Origin: Paracoccus fontiphilus
GTDB lineage: Bacteria > Pseudomonadota > Alphaproteobacteria > Rhodobacterales > Rhodobacteraceae
DNA: 64,000 bases
Direction: 5' to 3'
Assembly: GCF_017356265.1 (NCBI RefSeq)
Contig: NZ_JAFNAW010000013.1
Location: 1 to 64,000, forward strand
The notes under the pieces are model-generated. The model made no database searches, had not been told where the DNA came from, and was given only the letters and a program-made list of their open reading frames with translations. Each line of letters begins with the position of its first letter. The stretch's first letter is position 1. Below, one piece after another: positions 28,837 to 37,825 of this stretch. Made by a program: the position numbers and the translations under genes.

Positions 28837-30363
28837 TCAGCTGGGGATGGGCCGGCAGGACGTGCTGGGCGTCGGCTCCATCCGCGCCGTGGCCGGGTGC
28901 TGCCGTGCGGGATCTTCGAACGTGACCGCAGGTTCCGCAGTCGTGTAGGTCAAAGTGACTTCCGCAGGAACGGCCATCGCGTCAGGATTGGCCCAACCCC
29001 GCGCGACATTGTACGGATCCCGGAATTCGCCATAGTTCCCCGGCATCACGGTGTATGTGCGCTGCCGCGACCCCGTTCCCGCATTGGCAAGGTACTTGGC
29101 GGGATCGTTCCAGTCGCGGTTGTCAAGATTGGCATAGAACTTGATGTCAACCAGCACCGCGTCGCACATCGGCGTGACCTCCTCATAGTTGGTGGGCCAG
29201 CCCGCGCCCCCGCTCGGGTCGGGATAGCGGCCCCAGTCGCCGCCCTTCAGCGGGCAGGCACCCCCTGCGCCATAGGCCGTGCGATTGGGATGGTGGACCC
29301 CGTACAGGGGCAGTCCGACCGCCTTCGCCTCGATGTCCTGCGCCAGATGAAAGCGCGGCTGCCGCGTCACCGTGGTCTTCAGGCTCGCCTGCCGTTCCTT
29401 CAGGCTGTCCCAGTAGGGTCCTTCGGGGCGGACATAGCTCAGATCGTCATTGTCCCGGTTGTCGAAGACCGCGGTCACGAACAGATAGGGCTTGTTGAAG
29501 AAGGGCCGTTCGACCAGGTAGTATTCGACATCCGTGCGGCTTGTATCCACCGGCTGCCAGTCGACATGCAAGGCATCCTTGCCCTCGACGCCCCTGTTGA
29601 CCCAGGATCGCGCATCCGGAAAATGGGTCAGCCGCAGGGCATTGGTATAGTTTTCCCGAATGTCCAGACCGGCACGCTTGCCCAACGGCCCGATCCGGTT
29701 CGCACCCTTTTGGGCAAAGGCGAAGTCCATTGCCATGACCGCATAGGGATAATCGTTCTCGGACATCGTGCAGTAGAAATGGGGCAGGTCGATGGGATCG
29801 TGCTTCTGGTATTTTCCCTGATACTTGGGATGGGAAATGGGTAGGTCGATGAAGGCAAGCCGCCCCTGGTCGTCAACCTTCTGATCGGGATAGCGATAGC
29901 CGTCCCATCCCGCTTCCGGGATGAAGGCGGCGTAATCCTCGGTCACGACCGACAGGTTTTCCGGCGACAGCGGGTCATCGCCATCCGCAAGGCCACCAGC
30001 GTCCGGTTTCAGGTATTCTCGGATGGTGCCGTTTTCCTGAACCCGCCAAAGACCATGCTTGCCTTCGCCGATCATCGTGAAGACCTGTTCGGCGATGGTG
30101 ACGAACCGATAGGTGTAGTTGGTGTTCATGTAGCCCATGAAGACCGGCAGATGCGGCATGCCGGAATGGGTCCGGCCGGGACGCCCCGTCCCAAGCATCT
30201 GCTTCTGCCCGTCGTCGTCCTTGATGTCCTGGTCCGACGTATAGAACATCGGATCGCCCAGCGTCAGGTCATGCAGGTTCGGCAGTTCATCCGCGCTTGC
30301 GAAATTACCCGCAGCGAGGATGGCAAGCGCCGATATCGAACTTGCCATCTTCCTCATCTTCAT
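28837..30363 (-). CDS. Exported protein of unknown function
   Basis: About 508 residues that I do not recognise. A clear Sec signal (MKMRKMASSISALAILAAGN, then FASA) is followed by a soluble, aromatic- and Asp-rich domain without membrane segments. Recurrent features are YMNTNYTYRFVTIAEQVFTM, DLPHFYCTMSENDYPYAV, YYLVERPFFNKPYLFVTAVF, GGDWGRYPDPSGGAGWPTNY and TYTVMPGNYGEFRDPYN. Four cysteines are spread along the mature protein. AGGGGAGGGG precedes two possible starts, 30363 and 30357. It is 19 bases downstream of an exported cupin gene and probably co-transcribed. Periplasmic or secreted; enzyme or binding role unknown. Confidence 0.6.
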   Translation of the reverse strand: MKMRKMASSISALAILAAGNFASADELPNLHDLTLGDPMFYTSDQDIKDDDGQKQMLGTGRPGRTHSGMPHLPVFMGYMNTNYTYRFVTIAEQVFTMIGEGKHGLWRVQENGTIREYLKPDAGGLADGDDPLSPENLSVVTEDYAAFIPEAGWDGYRYPDQKVDDQGRLAFIDLPISHPKYQGKYQKHDPIDLPHFYCTMSENDYPYAVMAMDFAFAQKGANRIGPLGKRAGLDIRENYTNALRLTHFPDARSWVNRGVEGKDALHVDWQPVDTSRTDVEYYLVERPFFNKPYLFVTAVFDNRDNDDLSYVRPEGPYWDSLKERQASLKTTVTRQPRFHLAQDIEAKAVGLPLYGVHHPNRTAYGAGGACPLKGGDWGRYPDPSGGAGWPTNYEEVTPMCDAVLVDIKFYANLDNRDWNDPAKYLANAGTGSRQRTYTVMPGNYGEFRDPYNVARGWANPDAMAVPAEVTLTYTTAEPAVTFEDPARQHPATARMEPTPSTSCRPIPS

Positions 30364-30382
30364 CCCCTCCCCTATCCCGGTA

Positions 30383-30808
30383 TCAAGCCGAGTCGCGCAC
30401 CCTCGCGCCGCAAACGAATGCCATCCCCTCGGTTTCGGTCGTGAAGGTGATGTGCGCGCCTTTCGGCAGGAGCAGCACATCACCCTTCTTGGCAGTGACC
30501 GTCTTGGTGCCGTCGTTGACCGTGATCTCGCCGTCGAGAACGATCTTCGCCTCGTCGTAGTCGTAGTCGTAGATCAGTGGCTCGTCGGACTTCTGGATGC
30601 GGAAGAACCCGCAGGTCAGCGGCTTGTCCTCGTTTTCGGCCGAAACCGCGTCCTGCAACCAGGCATTGACACCCGGCACATCCATGGGCGCGATGTCACG
30701 GGCCTGGGCGCCCTCGACATGGGTGACCTCGGCGCCGTCTGCGAGGGCTGCTCCTGCGAACATTCCTCCAAACGCCGCAATCAGCAAGGTCTTGGATAGT
30801 GCAGTCAT
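30383..30808 (-). CDS. Exported cupin-domain protein (EutQ-like)
   Basis: 141 residues: a signal peptide (MTALSKTLLIAAFGGMFAGAALA) then a single cupin. The first cupin motif reads YDEAKIVLDGEITV, with the usual His-x-His replaced, as in EutQ-type cupins. The second reads GDVLLLPKGAHITFTT. EutQ proteins are cytoplasmic partners of ethanolamine use, so an exported version is unusual. It leads the two-gene unit with the unknown exported protein and could be its periplasmic partner or assembly factor. No metal-binding set is obvious. Confidence 0.65.
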   Translation of the reverse strand: MTALSKTLLIAAFGGMFAGAALADGAEVTHVEGAQARDIAPMDVPGVNAWLQDAVSAENEDKPLTCGFFRIQKSDEPLIYDYDYDEAKIVLDGEITVNDGTKTVTAKKGDVLLLPKGAHITFTTETEGMAFVCGARVRDSA

Positions 30809-31262
30809 TCATGCTCTCCTGTTCCGGCAACGGCCGGTATGCTGCCAGCAGTTTACCGCAAGCTGCACGGTGCGCATGACAGCAATCCCCTAGCGAACCC
30901 GCCCCTGACGATTTTCGAGACGTCCGCCCTCACGCGGCAAATTCGTTTCAGACATGGCCGTTGGACGGCCTGAAGCGTGAGGAACCCGGCAAAGGCCGCA
31001 CATGTCCGTTCCCGCCGCGACTGGAGGATGTCGATGCTGGCGTACACGCACGCCAGCTGTTCACCTTGCTGGTGGTCGAACTGTTCCCGCATAAAAAGAC
31101 GGCTTTCCCATGACGGCATGAGATTTTGTCATCGGAGGATGAAAAATGGTCCTTTGACTTGCAAGGGCGCCGAGGGTTGAGTTTGCGAAAAAACACAATC
31201 GCTGAGATTCCCATACCGATCAAACCCGCCAGCGAAACCATTCACCAACATCGGAGACCCGC
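30809..31262. other. Intergenic region between divergent cupin and PotD-like genes
   Basis: 454 bases. Frames inside it (for example on the minus strand at 30853-31119) show no family features. The part from 31120 to 31200 is more AT-rich (GAGATTTTGTCATCGG, AAAAAACAC) and probably contains the promoter of the binding-protein gene. No hairpin or tandem repeat was noticed. Confidence 0.45.
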
Positions 31263-32339
31263 ATGAACAAATCTCTTGTCCTGAGCACTGCTCTGGCGCT
31301 GATCGCCACCGCCGGAATGGCCGAACAGATCACGGTTATGTCCTGGGGCGGCACCTACAGCCAGAGTCAGGTCGAGGCCTATCAAAAGCCCTTCACCGCC
31401 GATACCGGCATCACCGTCGTGTCGGTCGACAGCGACAATCCGGCCATCCCGATCAAGGCGCAGGTCGAGGCCGGGAACGTCACCGTCGACGTGGTGGACA
31501 TCGAATATGCCGATGCCATCCGCCTGTGCGATGAAGGCCTACTGGAGGAGATCGACCCCGCCATGCTGCCCCCTGCCCCGGACGGCACTCCCGCGAGCGA
31601 GGACTTTCTCCCTCAGGGTCTCAGCGATTGCGCCGTGGGATCGATCGTCTTCTCGACCGTTTATGCCTATGACCGCACCCGCTTTCCGGACAGCCCGCCC
31701 ACAACCATCGTCGATTTCTTCGATACGGCGAAGTTTCCCGGCAAGCGCGGCCTGAAGAAGGCGCCCAAGGCGCTGCTGGAGATGGCGCTGATGGGCGACG
31801 GCGTTCCGGCGGATCAGGTCTACGACCTGCTGTCCACGCCCGAGGGTGTGGACCGCGCCTTCGCCAAGCTGGACACGATCAAGGATGACGTGGTCTGGTG
31901 GGAAACCGGGGCGCAGGCGCCACAGCTTCTGGCCGACGGCGAGGTGGTGCTGTCCACCGCCTATAATGGCCGGATCTTCAACGCCGCCGTGTCGGAGGGC
32001 CGCCCCTTCGACATGGTCTGGGACGGGCAGGTTTATGAATACAACCTGTTCGCCATCCCCAAAGGCGCGCCCAACAAGGACGCGGCACTGGAATACATCG
32101 CCTTTGCCACCGGCACGCAGCGGCTGGCCAATCAGGCGAAGTGGATCAGCTATGGCCCGGCCCGCAAATCGTCGGCGCCATTGGTCGGTCTTTATCAGGA
32201 CGGCAAAACCGAGATGGCCCCGAACATGCCGACAAACCCAGACAACATGAAGAACGCGCTGGCGTCGTCCTATGACTTCTGGGTGGACCACGAGGCCGAG
32301 CTGACGGAGCGCTTCAACGCCTGGCTTTCGGCAAGCTGA
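31263..32339 (+). CDS. PotD-like ABC transporter substrate-binding protein (orphan)
   Basis: 358 residues with a signal peptide (MNKSLVLSTALALIATAGMA) and the fold of polyamine/opine-type binding proteins: QITVMSWGGTYSQSQ at the start, VDVVDIEYADAIRLCDEGLL, a long middle domain with GKRGLKKAPKALLEMALMGD, and LSTAYNGRIFNA. Known relatives bind putrescine, spermidine or similar cations. No permease or ATPase gene follows, so it must work with components elsewhere. It faces the ornithine cyclodeaminase gene across a hairpin, and a polyamine or amino-acid-derived ligand would fit the region. Confidence 0.82.
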   Translation: MNKSLVLSTALALIATAGMAEQITVMSWGGTYSQSQVEAYQKPFTADTGITVVSVDSDNPAIPIKAQVEAGNVTVDVVDIEYADAIRLCDEGLLEEIDPAMLPPAPDGTPASEDFLPQGLSDCAVGSIVFSTVYAYDRTRFPDSPPTTIVDFFDTAKFPGKRGLKKAPKALLEMALMGDGVPADQVYDLLSTPEGVDRAFAKLDTIKDDVVWWETGAQAPQLLADGEVVLSTAYNGRIFNAAVSEGRPFDMVWDGQVYEYNLFAIPKGAPNKDAALEYIAFATGTQRLANQAKWISYGPARKSSAPLVGLYQDGKTEMAPNMPTNPDNMKNALASSYDFWVDHEAELTERFNAWLSAS

Positions 32340-32350
32340 CGGCGGGACGG

Positions 32351-32378
32351 ATCGCGCAAGGCCCATGCCTTGCGCGAT
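32351..32378. terminator. Hairpin between convergent PotD-like and ocd genes
   Basis: A perfect 12-base stem ATCGCGCAAGGC (32351-32362) and GCCTTGCGCGAT (32367-32378) with a 4-base loop. It lies between two convergent stop codons, so it can end both transcripts, although no T-run follows. Confidence 0.7.
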
Positions 32379-32382
32379 GATG

Positions 32383-33471
32383 TCAAAGCGTGGCGCCTTC
32401 GTGCTGCATTCCCGCGGATGAGGCGCCCGCCCGGGTCAGCATCCCGAACAAGTCGCGCGGATCGTCTGGATCGGCGATGATGTCGAGGCTCTGGAAAAAG
32501 CCGGTGCCTTCCAGCCGGTCGCGCACATAGCGCAGCGCCGAAAAGTCCTCGATGGCAAAGCCCACGCCGTCGAACAACGTAATCTGGCGGTCGGACGTGC
32601 GGCCGGGCGCAGCGCTCGCGATGACCTGCCACATCTCGGTCACGGGGAAATCGGCGGGCATCTGCTGGATCTCGCCCTCGACCCGGGTCTGGGGGGTGTA
32701 TTCCACGAATACGTCCGATCGGCGCAGGATGTCGCCGTGCAGTTCGGTCTTTCCGGGGCAGTCGCCGCCGATGGCGTTGATGTGGACGCCCGCGCCCACC
32801 ATGTTGTCGGTCAGGATCGTCGCATACTGCTTGTCGGCGGTGCAGGTGGTGATGACCTGCGCGCCCTCGATGGCTTCCTGCGCGGTCTTGCAGGCGGTCA
32901 GATCGAAGCCCAGGCCGGACAGGTTGCGCACCAGCTTCGCCGTCGCAGCCGGATCGATGTCGTAAAGCCGCAGCCGATCGATCCCGCAGATCGCGCGCAT
33001 GGCCAGGGCTTGGAACTCCGACTGCGCGCCGTTGCCGATCATGGCCATGGTGGTGGCGCATTTCGGCGCCAGATGGCGGGCGACCATGGCGCTTGTGGCG
33101 GCGGTGCGCAGCGCGGTCAGCAGCGTCATCTCCGTCAGCAGTTCGGGATAGCCGGTGTCCACGCGCGCCAAAAGGCCGAAGGCGGTTACGGTCTGCAGGC
33201 CAGATTTCGTGTTCTTGGGGTGGCCGTTGACATACTTGAACCCATAGCTGACGCCGTCCGATGTGGGCATCAGTTCGATCACGCCATCTTCGGAATGAGC
33301 GGCCACGCGCGGGGTCTTGTCGAACAGATCCCAGCGGCGGAAATCGTCCTCGATGTAGCGGGCAAGGTCCTTCAGCACGGTCTCGACGCCGATGCTGTGG
33401 ACCAGCCGCATCATGTTTTCCACGCTGACGAAGCGGATAAAGGCCAGTTCAGAGGGCTCGGGGGCAGGCAT
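32383..33471 (-). CDS. Ornithine cyclodeaminase
   Basis: A 362-residue Ocd/mu-crystallin family enzyme that turns ornithine into proline and ammonia with bound NAD. Visible are the substrate region (VSYGFKYVNGHPKNTKSGLQ), the conserved LLTALRTAATSAM stretch, the nucleotide fold MAMIGNGAQSEFQALAM and the catalytic Asp in INAIGGDCPGKTELH. AAGGATC precedes the ATG. Last gene of the opine/arginine operon, 9 bases after the arginase gene. Arginase followed by Ocd is the end of the known octopine/nopaline route in Agrobacterium Ti plasmids. Confidence 0.92.
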   Translation of the reverse strand: MPAPEPSELAFIRFVSVENMMRLVHSIGVETVLKDLARYIEDDFRRWDLFDKTPRVAAHSEDGVIELMPTSDGVSYGFKYVNGHPKNTKSGLQTVTAFGLLARVDTGYPELLTEMTLLTALRTAATSAMVARHLAPKCATTMAMIGNGAQSEFQALAMRAICGIDRLRLYDIDPAATAKLVRNLSGLGFDLTACKTAQEAIEGAQVITTCTADKQYATILTDNMVGAGVHINAIGGDCPGKTELHGDILRRSDVFVEYTPQTRVEGEIQQMPADFPVTEMWQVIASAAPGRTSDRQITLFDGVGFAIEDFSALRYVRDRLEGTGFFQSLDIIADPDDPRDLFGMLTRAGASSAGMQHEGATL

Positions 33472-33480
33472 GATGATCCT

Positions 33481-34407
33481 TCAGGAATAGCTGCGGGTGG
33501 GGCGGTCGAAGACGCGGCGTCCGAACAGTGAGGCGGTCAGCTCGACTATCAGCGACGCGGTGCGTCCGCGTTCGTCCAGAAACGGGTTCAATTCGACCAG
33601 ATCAAGCGAGGTGACAAGGCCGCTGTCGTGCAGCATCTCCATCACCAGATGCGCCTCGCGGAAGGTGGCGCCGCCCGGCACGGTGGTGCCGACGGCGGGG
33701 GCGATAGAGGGGTCAAGGAAGTCAACGTCCAGCGACAGGTGAAGCATGCCATCTGCCGCGCGCACCTCCTCGATGAACTCGGCCAGGGGAGCGGCGATGC
33801 CGCGTTCGTCGATCTGGCGCATGTCGATGGCGCGCATCCCCGCCGCTTGAATGGCCGCGCGTTCCGGGCCATCGACCGATCGCAAGCCGATGAAGCAGAT
33901 GTTCTGCGGCGGCACGGGGTTCGCCACAAGGGGAAAGCCGTCGAAACCGGCCTGTCCGGTGACATAGCCGATGGGCGTGCCATGCAGGTTACCCGAGGCG
34001 GTGGTGTCGGGGTTGTGGATGTCGGGATGGGCGTCCAGCCACAGCACGAACAGCGGGCGCCCCTGCCCCGCCGCGTGATCGGCCACGCCCGACACGGTGC
34101 CCAGGGACAGTGCGTGATCGCCGCCCATGAAGATCGGAAAGCCGTCAGGTTTTGCCTTGCGCGCCGCATCCGCCAGGAGGCGGGTCCATTCGGCAGTCTC
34201 CGCGCGGGCATGGACCTGCCCGGGAGTCGAGGGTTGCGGCGCCTTGGGGCCGGGCACGTCGCCCCGATCCTCGACGGACCAGCCAAGATTGGCCAGGGTC
34301 GCGGCAAGGCCCGCCACGCGGTATGCTTCCGGGCCCATGGAACAGCCGCGCCGGCGCTTGCCGCAGTCAAGGCCCGCGCCGATCAGGATGCAGGTCTTGC
34401 CCTTCAT
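33481..34407 (-). CDS. Arginase
   Basis: A 308-residue ureohydrolase splitting arginine into ornithine and urea. The binuclear manganese ligands are all visible: His in [13 protein letters not shown], the [11 protein letters not shown] cluster, and the two Asp in [19 protein letters not shown]. The C-terminal [16 protein letters not shown] is also typical. The ATG at 34407 overlaps the RidA stop (ATGA), so the upstream extension to 34509 is rejected. Product ornithine passes to the next gene, ocd. Agmatinase and other ureohydrolases are less likely because the motifs are of the arginase type and because of the neighbours. Confidence 0.92.
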   Translation of the reverse strand: MKGKTCILIGAGLDCGKRRRGCSMGPEAYRVAGLAATLANLGWSVEDRGDVPGPKAPQPSTPGQVHARAETAEWTRLLADAARKAKPDGFPIFMGGDHALSLGTVSGVADHAAGQGRPLFVLWLDAHPDIHNPDTTASGNLHGTPIGYVTGQAGFDGFPLVANPVPPQNICFIGLRSVDGPERAAIQAAGMRAIDMRQIDERGIAAPLAEFIEEVRAADGMLHLSLDVDFLDPSIAPAVGTTVPGGATFREAHLVMEMLHDSGLVTSLDLVELNPFLDERGRTASLIVELTASLFGRRVFDRPTRSYS

Positions 34408-34748
34408 GCCGACACCGCCGCCGTCACGACCACCTCGACCAGCAGGTCGGAACCAGCCAGCCGCGCCTCGCCGCAGGCGCGGGCGGGCGCGCAGCCTTCG
34501 GGCATCCAATTGTCCCAGACCGCGTTCATGGCGTCGTAATCGGCCATGTGCGCCAGCCAGACAGTGGCGGCCAGGATGTCACGGCGCGACGATCCGGCCT
34601 CCGTCAACAGGGCATCGACGCGCGATAGGCAATCGCGGGTCTGTTCCGCGACGGTCGCGCCCTCGCCCACCTGGCCGCACAGATAGACGGTGCCATTGTG
34701 GCGGACGATGCGGCTCATCCGCTGGTTGGTGTGGAAACGTTCGATCAT
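34404..34748 (-). CDS. RidA family (YjgF/YER057c) enamine/imine deaminase
   Basis: A 114-residue RidA-family protein: [20 protein letters not shown] at the start and the C-terminal Arg-containing segment [20 protein letters not shown]. These proteins hydrolyse reactive enamines and imines to keto acids plus ammonia. In this operon the FAD oxidase would release imines, so a clean-up role is sensible. Start and stop overlap the neighbours (ATGA at 34745 and 34404), which means tight translational coupling. Confidence 0.85.
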   Translation of the reverse strand: MIERFHTNQRMSRIVRHNGTVYLCGQVGEGATVAEQTRDCLSRVDALLTEAGSSRRDILAATVWLAHMADYDAMNAVWDNWMPEGCAPARACGEARLAGSDLLVEVVVTAAVSA

Positions 34749-35512
34749 TTGACCCCCATGGGTGGCGCGATGTTGCGGGCGATGGGTTCGCGGCGGCGGT
34801 TCAGATGGCGCAGATAGCGCCGCTCCAACCAGCGAAAGACCCGCGTGATTGCAAAGACGATGATGAAGTACAGGACAGCCGCGGTGATCAGGCCTTCGTA
34901 GGCGAGATAGTATCGTCCGTTAAGCCAGCGTCCGACCCCCAGAATGTCCTGCAGCGTAATGGTGCTGGCCACAACCGAGCCGTGGAGCATGAAGATCACC
35001 TCGTTCGAATAGGCCGGAATGGCGCGGCGAAAGGCCGAGGGCAGCACGATGCGGCTCAGTCGACCGCGCTTTGAAATTCCGGTGGCGATGGCGGCCTCGA
35101 CCTCGCCCTTGGGCGTGTCCGCGATGGCACCGCGCAAAAGCTCGGTGGTATAGGCGCCTGTGTTCAGCGTGAAGGCGATCAGGGCGCACCACCACGCCTG
35201 CGACAGCACCGGATCCCAGAGCCAGCTGTTGCGGACGAACTCGAACTGCCCTGCGCCGTAATACAGCAGATAGGTCTGCACCAGCAGCGGCGTGCCCCGG
35301 AAGACATAGGTGTAGACCCAGACCACCGGGTTCAGAACCCGGTGGCAGGACGCGCGCACGACGGCCAGCGGCACCGCCATCGCGCCGCCCAAGGCCAGCG
35401 ACAGGAAGGTCAGGCCCAACGTGACCCCAACCCCGTAAAGGAAGCGGTCGAAGTTTTCGGCAATCAATGCCAAGTCGAGAGGAAACCAGGAGAGCAGATT
35501 TTCCATCTTCAC
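34745..35512 (-). CDS. ABC transporter permease, basic amino acid/opine type (OccM/HisM-like)
   Basis: A 255-residue HisMQ-family permease with about five membrane helices: [20 protein letters not shown] near residue 28, [20 protein letters not shown] near residue 75, and the ATPase-contact EAA loop region [20 protein letters not shown] near residue 155. It pairs with the permease encoded just upstream; the genes overlap by ATGA at 35509. The C-terminal tail is rich in Arg. Part of the importer for an opine or arginine-like compound. Confidence 0.88.
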   Translation of the reverse strand: MKMENLLSWFPLDLALIAENFDRFLYGVGVTLGLTFLSLALGGAMAVPLAVVRASCHRVLNPVVWVYTYVFRGTPLLVQTYLLYYGAGQFEFVRNSWLWDPVLSQAWWCALIAFTLNTGAYTTELLRGAIADTPKGEVEAAIATGISKRGRLSRIVLPSAFRRAIPAYSNEVIFMLHGSVVASTITLQDILGVGRWLNGRYYLAYEGLITAAVLYFIIVFAITRVFRWLERRYLRHLNRRREPIARNIAPPMGVK

Positions 35513-36198
35513 GCCCTCGCCACGCCGCGACTGTAGCGGCGTTCCAGCGCGCGCAGCCCCAGATCGGATACTGCTGTCAACGCCAGATAGATCACGAAGG
35601 CCGCCGCCATGAAGGTGAACAGCGCCCCCGTGGACCGGCCCGCCGCAAAGGCGTTGTAGACCAGATCCTGCAAGCCGATCACCGACACCAGAGCCGTTGT
35701 CTTCAGCTGCACCAGCCAGTTATTGCCGAAACCCGGCAGCGCATAGCGCACCATCTGCGGCCAAATGATGCGGCGGAACAGCAGCGGACCGGACATGCCG
35801 GTGCTGATCCCCGCCTCGATCTGTCCGCGCGGGATGGCCAGGATTGCTCCCCGGAAGGTTTCGGTGAAATAAGCTCCAAAGATGATGCCGATGGTCAGCG
35901 CGCCGGCGGCGAACTGGCTGATCTCGACATAGTTCCACAGGCCGGTGGCCGCGCCGATGCGGTTGACGGTCACCTGACCGCCGAAGAAGACCAGCATGAT
36001 CAGCACCAGGTCGGGCACGCCGCGCACCACCGTCGTATAGGCGCCTGCCACGGCATTGGCGGCGCGGCTGGCCGACAGCTTGGCCCATGCGCCTAAAAGC
36101 CCCATCGTCACGGACAGCACCAGAGAGGCAAGGGCAAGCTGGACCGTGGTGACAAGCCCGGCCAGAAGCTGTTCGCGATATTCCAGAAGAAGATCCAT
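35509..36198 (-). CDS. ABC transporter permease, basic amino acid/opine type (OccQ/HisQ-like)
   Basis: A 229-residue HisMQ-family permease with VTTVQLALASLVLSVTMGLL, VVRGVPDLVLIMLVFFGGQ and the EAA loop RGQIEAGISTGMSGPLLFRR. Its partner permease overlaps its stop by ATGA. The binding-protein gene lies 48 bases upstream. Together the two permeases form the membrane channel of the polar-amino-acid-type importer. Confidence 0.88.
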   Translation of the reverse strand: MDLLLEYREQLLAGLVTTVQLALASLVLSVTMGLLGAWAKLSASRAANAVAGAYTTVVRGVPDLVLIMLVFFGGQVTVNRIGAATGLWNYVEISQFAAGALTIGIIFGAYFTETFRGAILAIPRGQIEAGISTGMSGPLLFRRIIWPQMVRYALPGFGNNWLVQLKTTALVSVIGLQDLVYNAFAAGRSTGALFTFMAAAFVIYLALTAVSDLGLRALERRYSRGVARA

Positions 36199-36246
36199 CC
36201 TCGCCTCGCTGGTTGGAGGGGGCGCGGGATGCGTCCCCGGCTGCCG

Positions 36247-37038
36247 TTACATTCCCTCGGGGCGGCCGCCGTAGATATCGAAGGGAAAGTACGTGTCGTT
36301 GATGGTCTTGTAGGTGCCGTTGTCGCGGATTGCGGTGATCGCCGCACTGAAGGCATTGCGCAGTTCGTCATCGCCCTTGCGCACGGCCACGCCCACGCCT
36401 TCGCCATAGCATTCGACATCGGTGTGATCACCTGGCAGGAAGGCATAGTCCGCGCCCTCGGGCTTGGACAGGAAACCCTCCTGCGCGATCAGCGAATCCG
36501 ACAGCTGCGCGTCGATGCGGCCCAAGGTCAGATCACGGAACACCTCGTCCTGGGTGCCGTAAAGGACGATCTCGGCATCGGGGAAGTTCGCCTCGGCATA
36601 GCACTGGTGGGTGGAGCCGCGCTGCACGCCCAACCGCTTGCCCGCCAGCCCCTCGGCGGTGCCCTGGAGGCCCGAGTCCTTGGGGGCCACGACGCGGGCC
36701 GGGGTCTTGTAGTATTTGTCAGAGAAGTCGATCTGGCGCTTGCGTTCCTCGGTGATCGACATGGATGCCACGATGGCGTCGAACTTGCGCGCCTTGAGTG
36801 CCGGGATCATGCCGTCCCATTCCTGTTCGACCAACTCGCACTCGCGTTTCATTTGCGCGCACAGCACCTTGGCGATCTCGATGTCGAAGCCCGCAAGGCT
36901 GCCGTCGGCCTCCTTGTACGAAAACGGGGGATAGGCGCCTTCGACCCCGATGCGCAGGGTGTCCTGGGCAAGGGCGCCGGTGGCAAGGGCTGCAAGGGCT
37001 GCAAGGGCGGCGGCGGCAAGAAGGGTTCGTCTGATCAT
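36247..37038 (-). CDS. Periplasmic binding protein, lysine-arginine-ornithine/opine type
   Basis: A 263-residue family 3 solute-binding protein. Signal peptide MIRRTLLAAAALAALAALAT ending at ALA, then DTLRIGVEGAYPPFSYKEAD, the family strand GFDIEIAKVLCAQMKRECEL, and FDAIVASMSITEERKRQIDFS. The length and this motif set match OccJ/NocT, ArgT and HisJ. GGAGGAGACC precedes ATG 37038; a GTG at 37053 overlaps that site and is rejected. The ligand is probably an opine or arginine, judged from the operon. Confidence 0.88.
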   Translation of the reverse strand: MIRRTLLAAAALAALAALATGALAQDTLRIGVEGAYPPFSYKEADGSLAGFDIEIAKVLCAQMKRECELVEQEWDGMIPALKARKFDAIVASMSITEERKRQIDFSDKYYKTPARVVAPKDSGLQGTAEGLAGKRLGVQRGSTHQCYAEANFPDAEIVLYGTQDEVFRDLTLGRIDAQLSDSLIAQEGFLSKPEGADYAFLPGDHTDVECYGEGVGVAVRKGDDELRNAFSAAITAIRDNGTYKTINDTYFPFDIYGGRPEGM

Positions 37039-37060
37039 GGTGGTCTCCTCCACTGGTTTG

Positions 37061-37825
37061 TCAGTTCATCCGGGACAGAAAGGCCTGGAATTGCTCGGTC
37101 TGCGGATTGCGGAACAGGTCGGCGGGCGCGCCTTGTTCGCAGATCTCGCCCTTGTTCAGGAACACCGTCTTCGATGACACGTCGCGGGCGAATGCCATTT
37201 CATGCGTGACGACCAGCATGGTGCGGCCCTCGTCGGCCAGGGCGCGCATCACGGCCAGAACCTCGCCCACAAGTTCAGGATCCAACGCCGAGGTCGGCTC
37301 GTCGAACAGCATCACGTCGGGCTCCATGGCCAGGGCGCGGGCGATCGCCACGCGTTGCTGCTGGCCGCCCGACAGATGGGCGGGATAATACTCGGCACGG
37401 TCGGACAGTCCGACCTTGGCCAGCAGGGCGGCGGCCTTGTCCCGCGCCTCGCGCCGGGGCGTTCCGAGGACATGGACGGGGCCTTCGATGATGTTTTCCA
37501 TCACCGTCATGTGCGACCACAGGTTGAAGCCCTGGAACACCATCGCCAGCTTGGACCTCATCCGTTCGACCTGCCGGTGATCGACGGGACGGCGTTCGCC
37601 CCGATGGCTGGTCATGCGCATCTCCTCGCCCTTAAGCCAGACGGTGCCGTCGGTGGGTGTTTCCAGCAGATTGATGCAACGCAGAAAAGTGCTTTTGCCC
37701 GACCCGGAGGCGCCAAGGATCGCCACCACGTCGCCCTTTTCGGCGGTCATGGAGATGCCTTTCAGCACCTCGTGGTCGCCAAAGCTCTTGCGGATGTTTT
37801 CTACGCGGAGGGCGGGATCAGTCAT
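37061..37825 (-). CDS. ABC transporter ATP-binding protein, polar amino acid/opine type (OccP/HisP-like)
   Basis: A 254-residue ATPase with Walker A GASGSGKST about residue 37, Q-loop FQGFNLWSHM, signature LSGGQQQRVAIARALAM, Walker B VMLFDEPTSALDPE and the switch His in VVTHEMAFARD. The insertion with HRGERRPVDHRQVERM is typical for HisP/OccP. ATG 37825 overlaps the stop of the oxidase gene upstream (ATGA); the longer frame to 38083 is an artefact. It energises the permease pair downstream. Confidence 0.92.
   Translation of the reverse strand: MTDPALRVENIRKSFGDHEVLKGISMTAEKGDVVAILGASGSGKSTFLRCINLLETPTDGTVWLKGEEMRMTSHRGERRPVDHRQVERMRSKLAMVFQGFNLWSHMTVMENIIEGPVHVLGTPRREARDKAAALLAKVGLSDRAEYYPAHLSGGQQQRVAIARALAMEPDVMLFDEPTSALDPELVGEVLAVMRALADEGRTMLVVTHEMAFARDVSSKTVFLNKGEICEQGAPADLFRNPQTEQFQAFLSRMN

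Noticed and set aside
36953..37020. Short tandem repeats (GGCTGCAAGGGCTGCAAGGG)
   Set aside because: They are Ala-rich codons of the binding-protein signal peptide, not a regulatory or CRISPR repeat.
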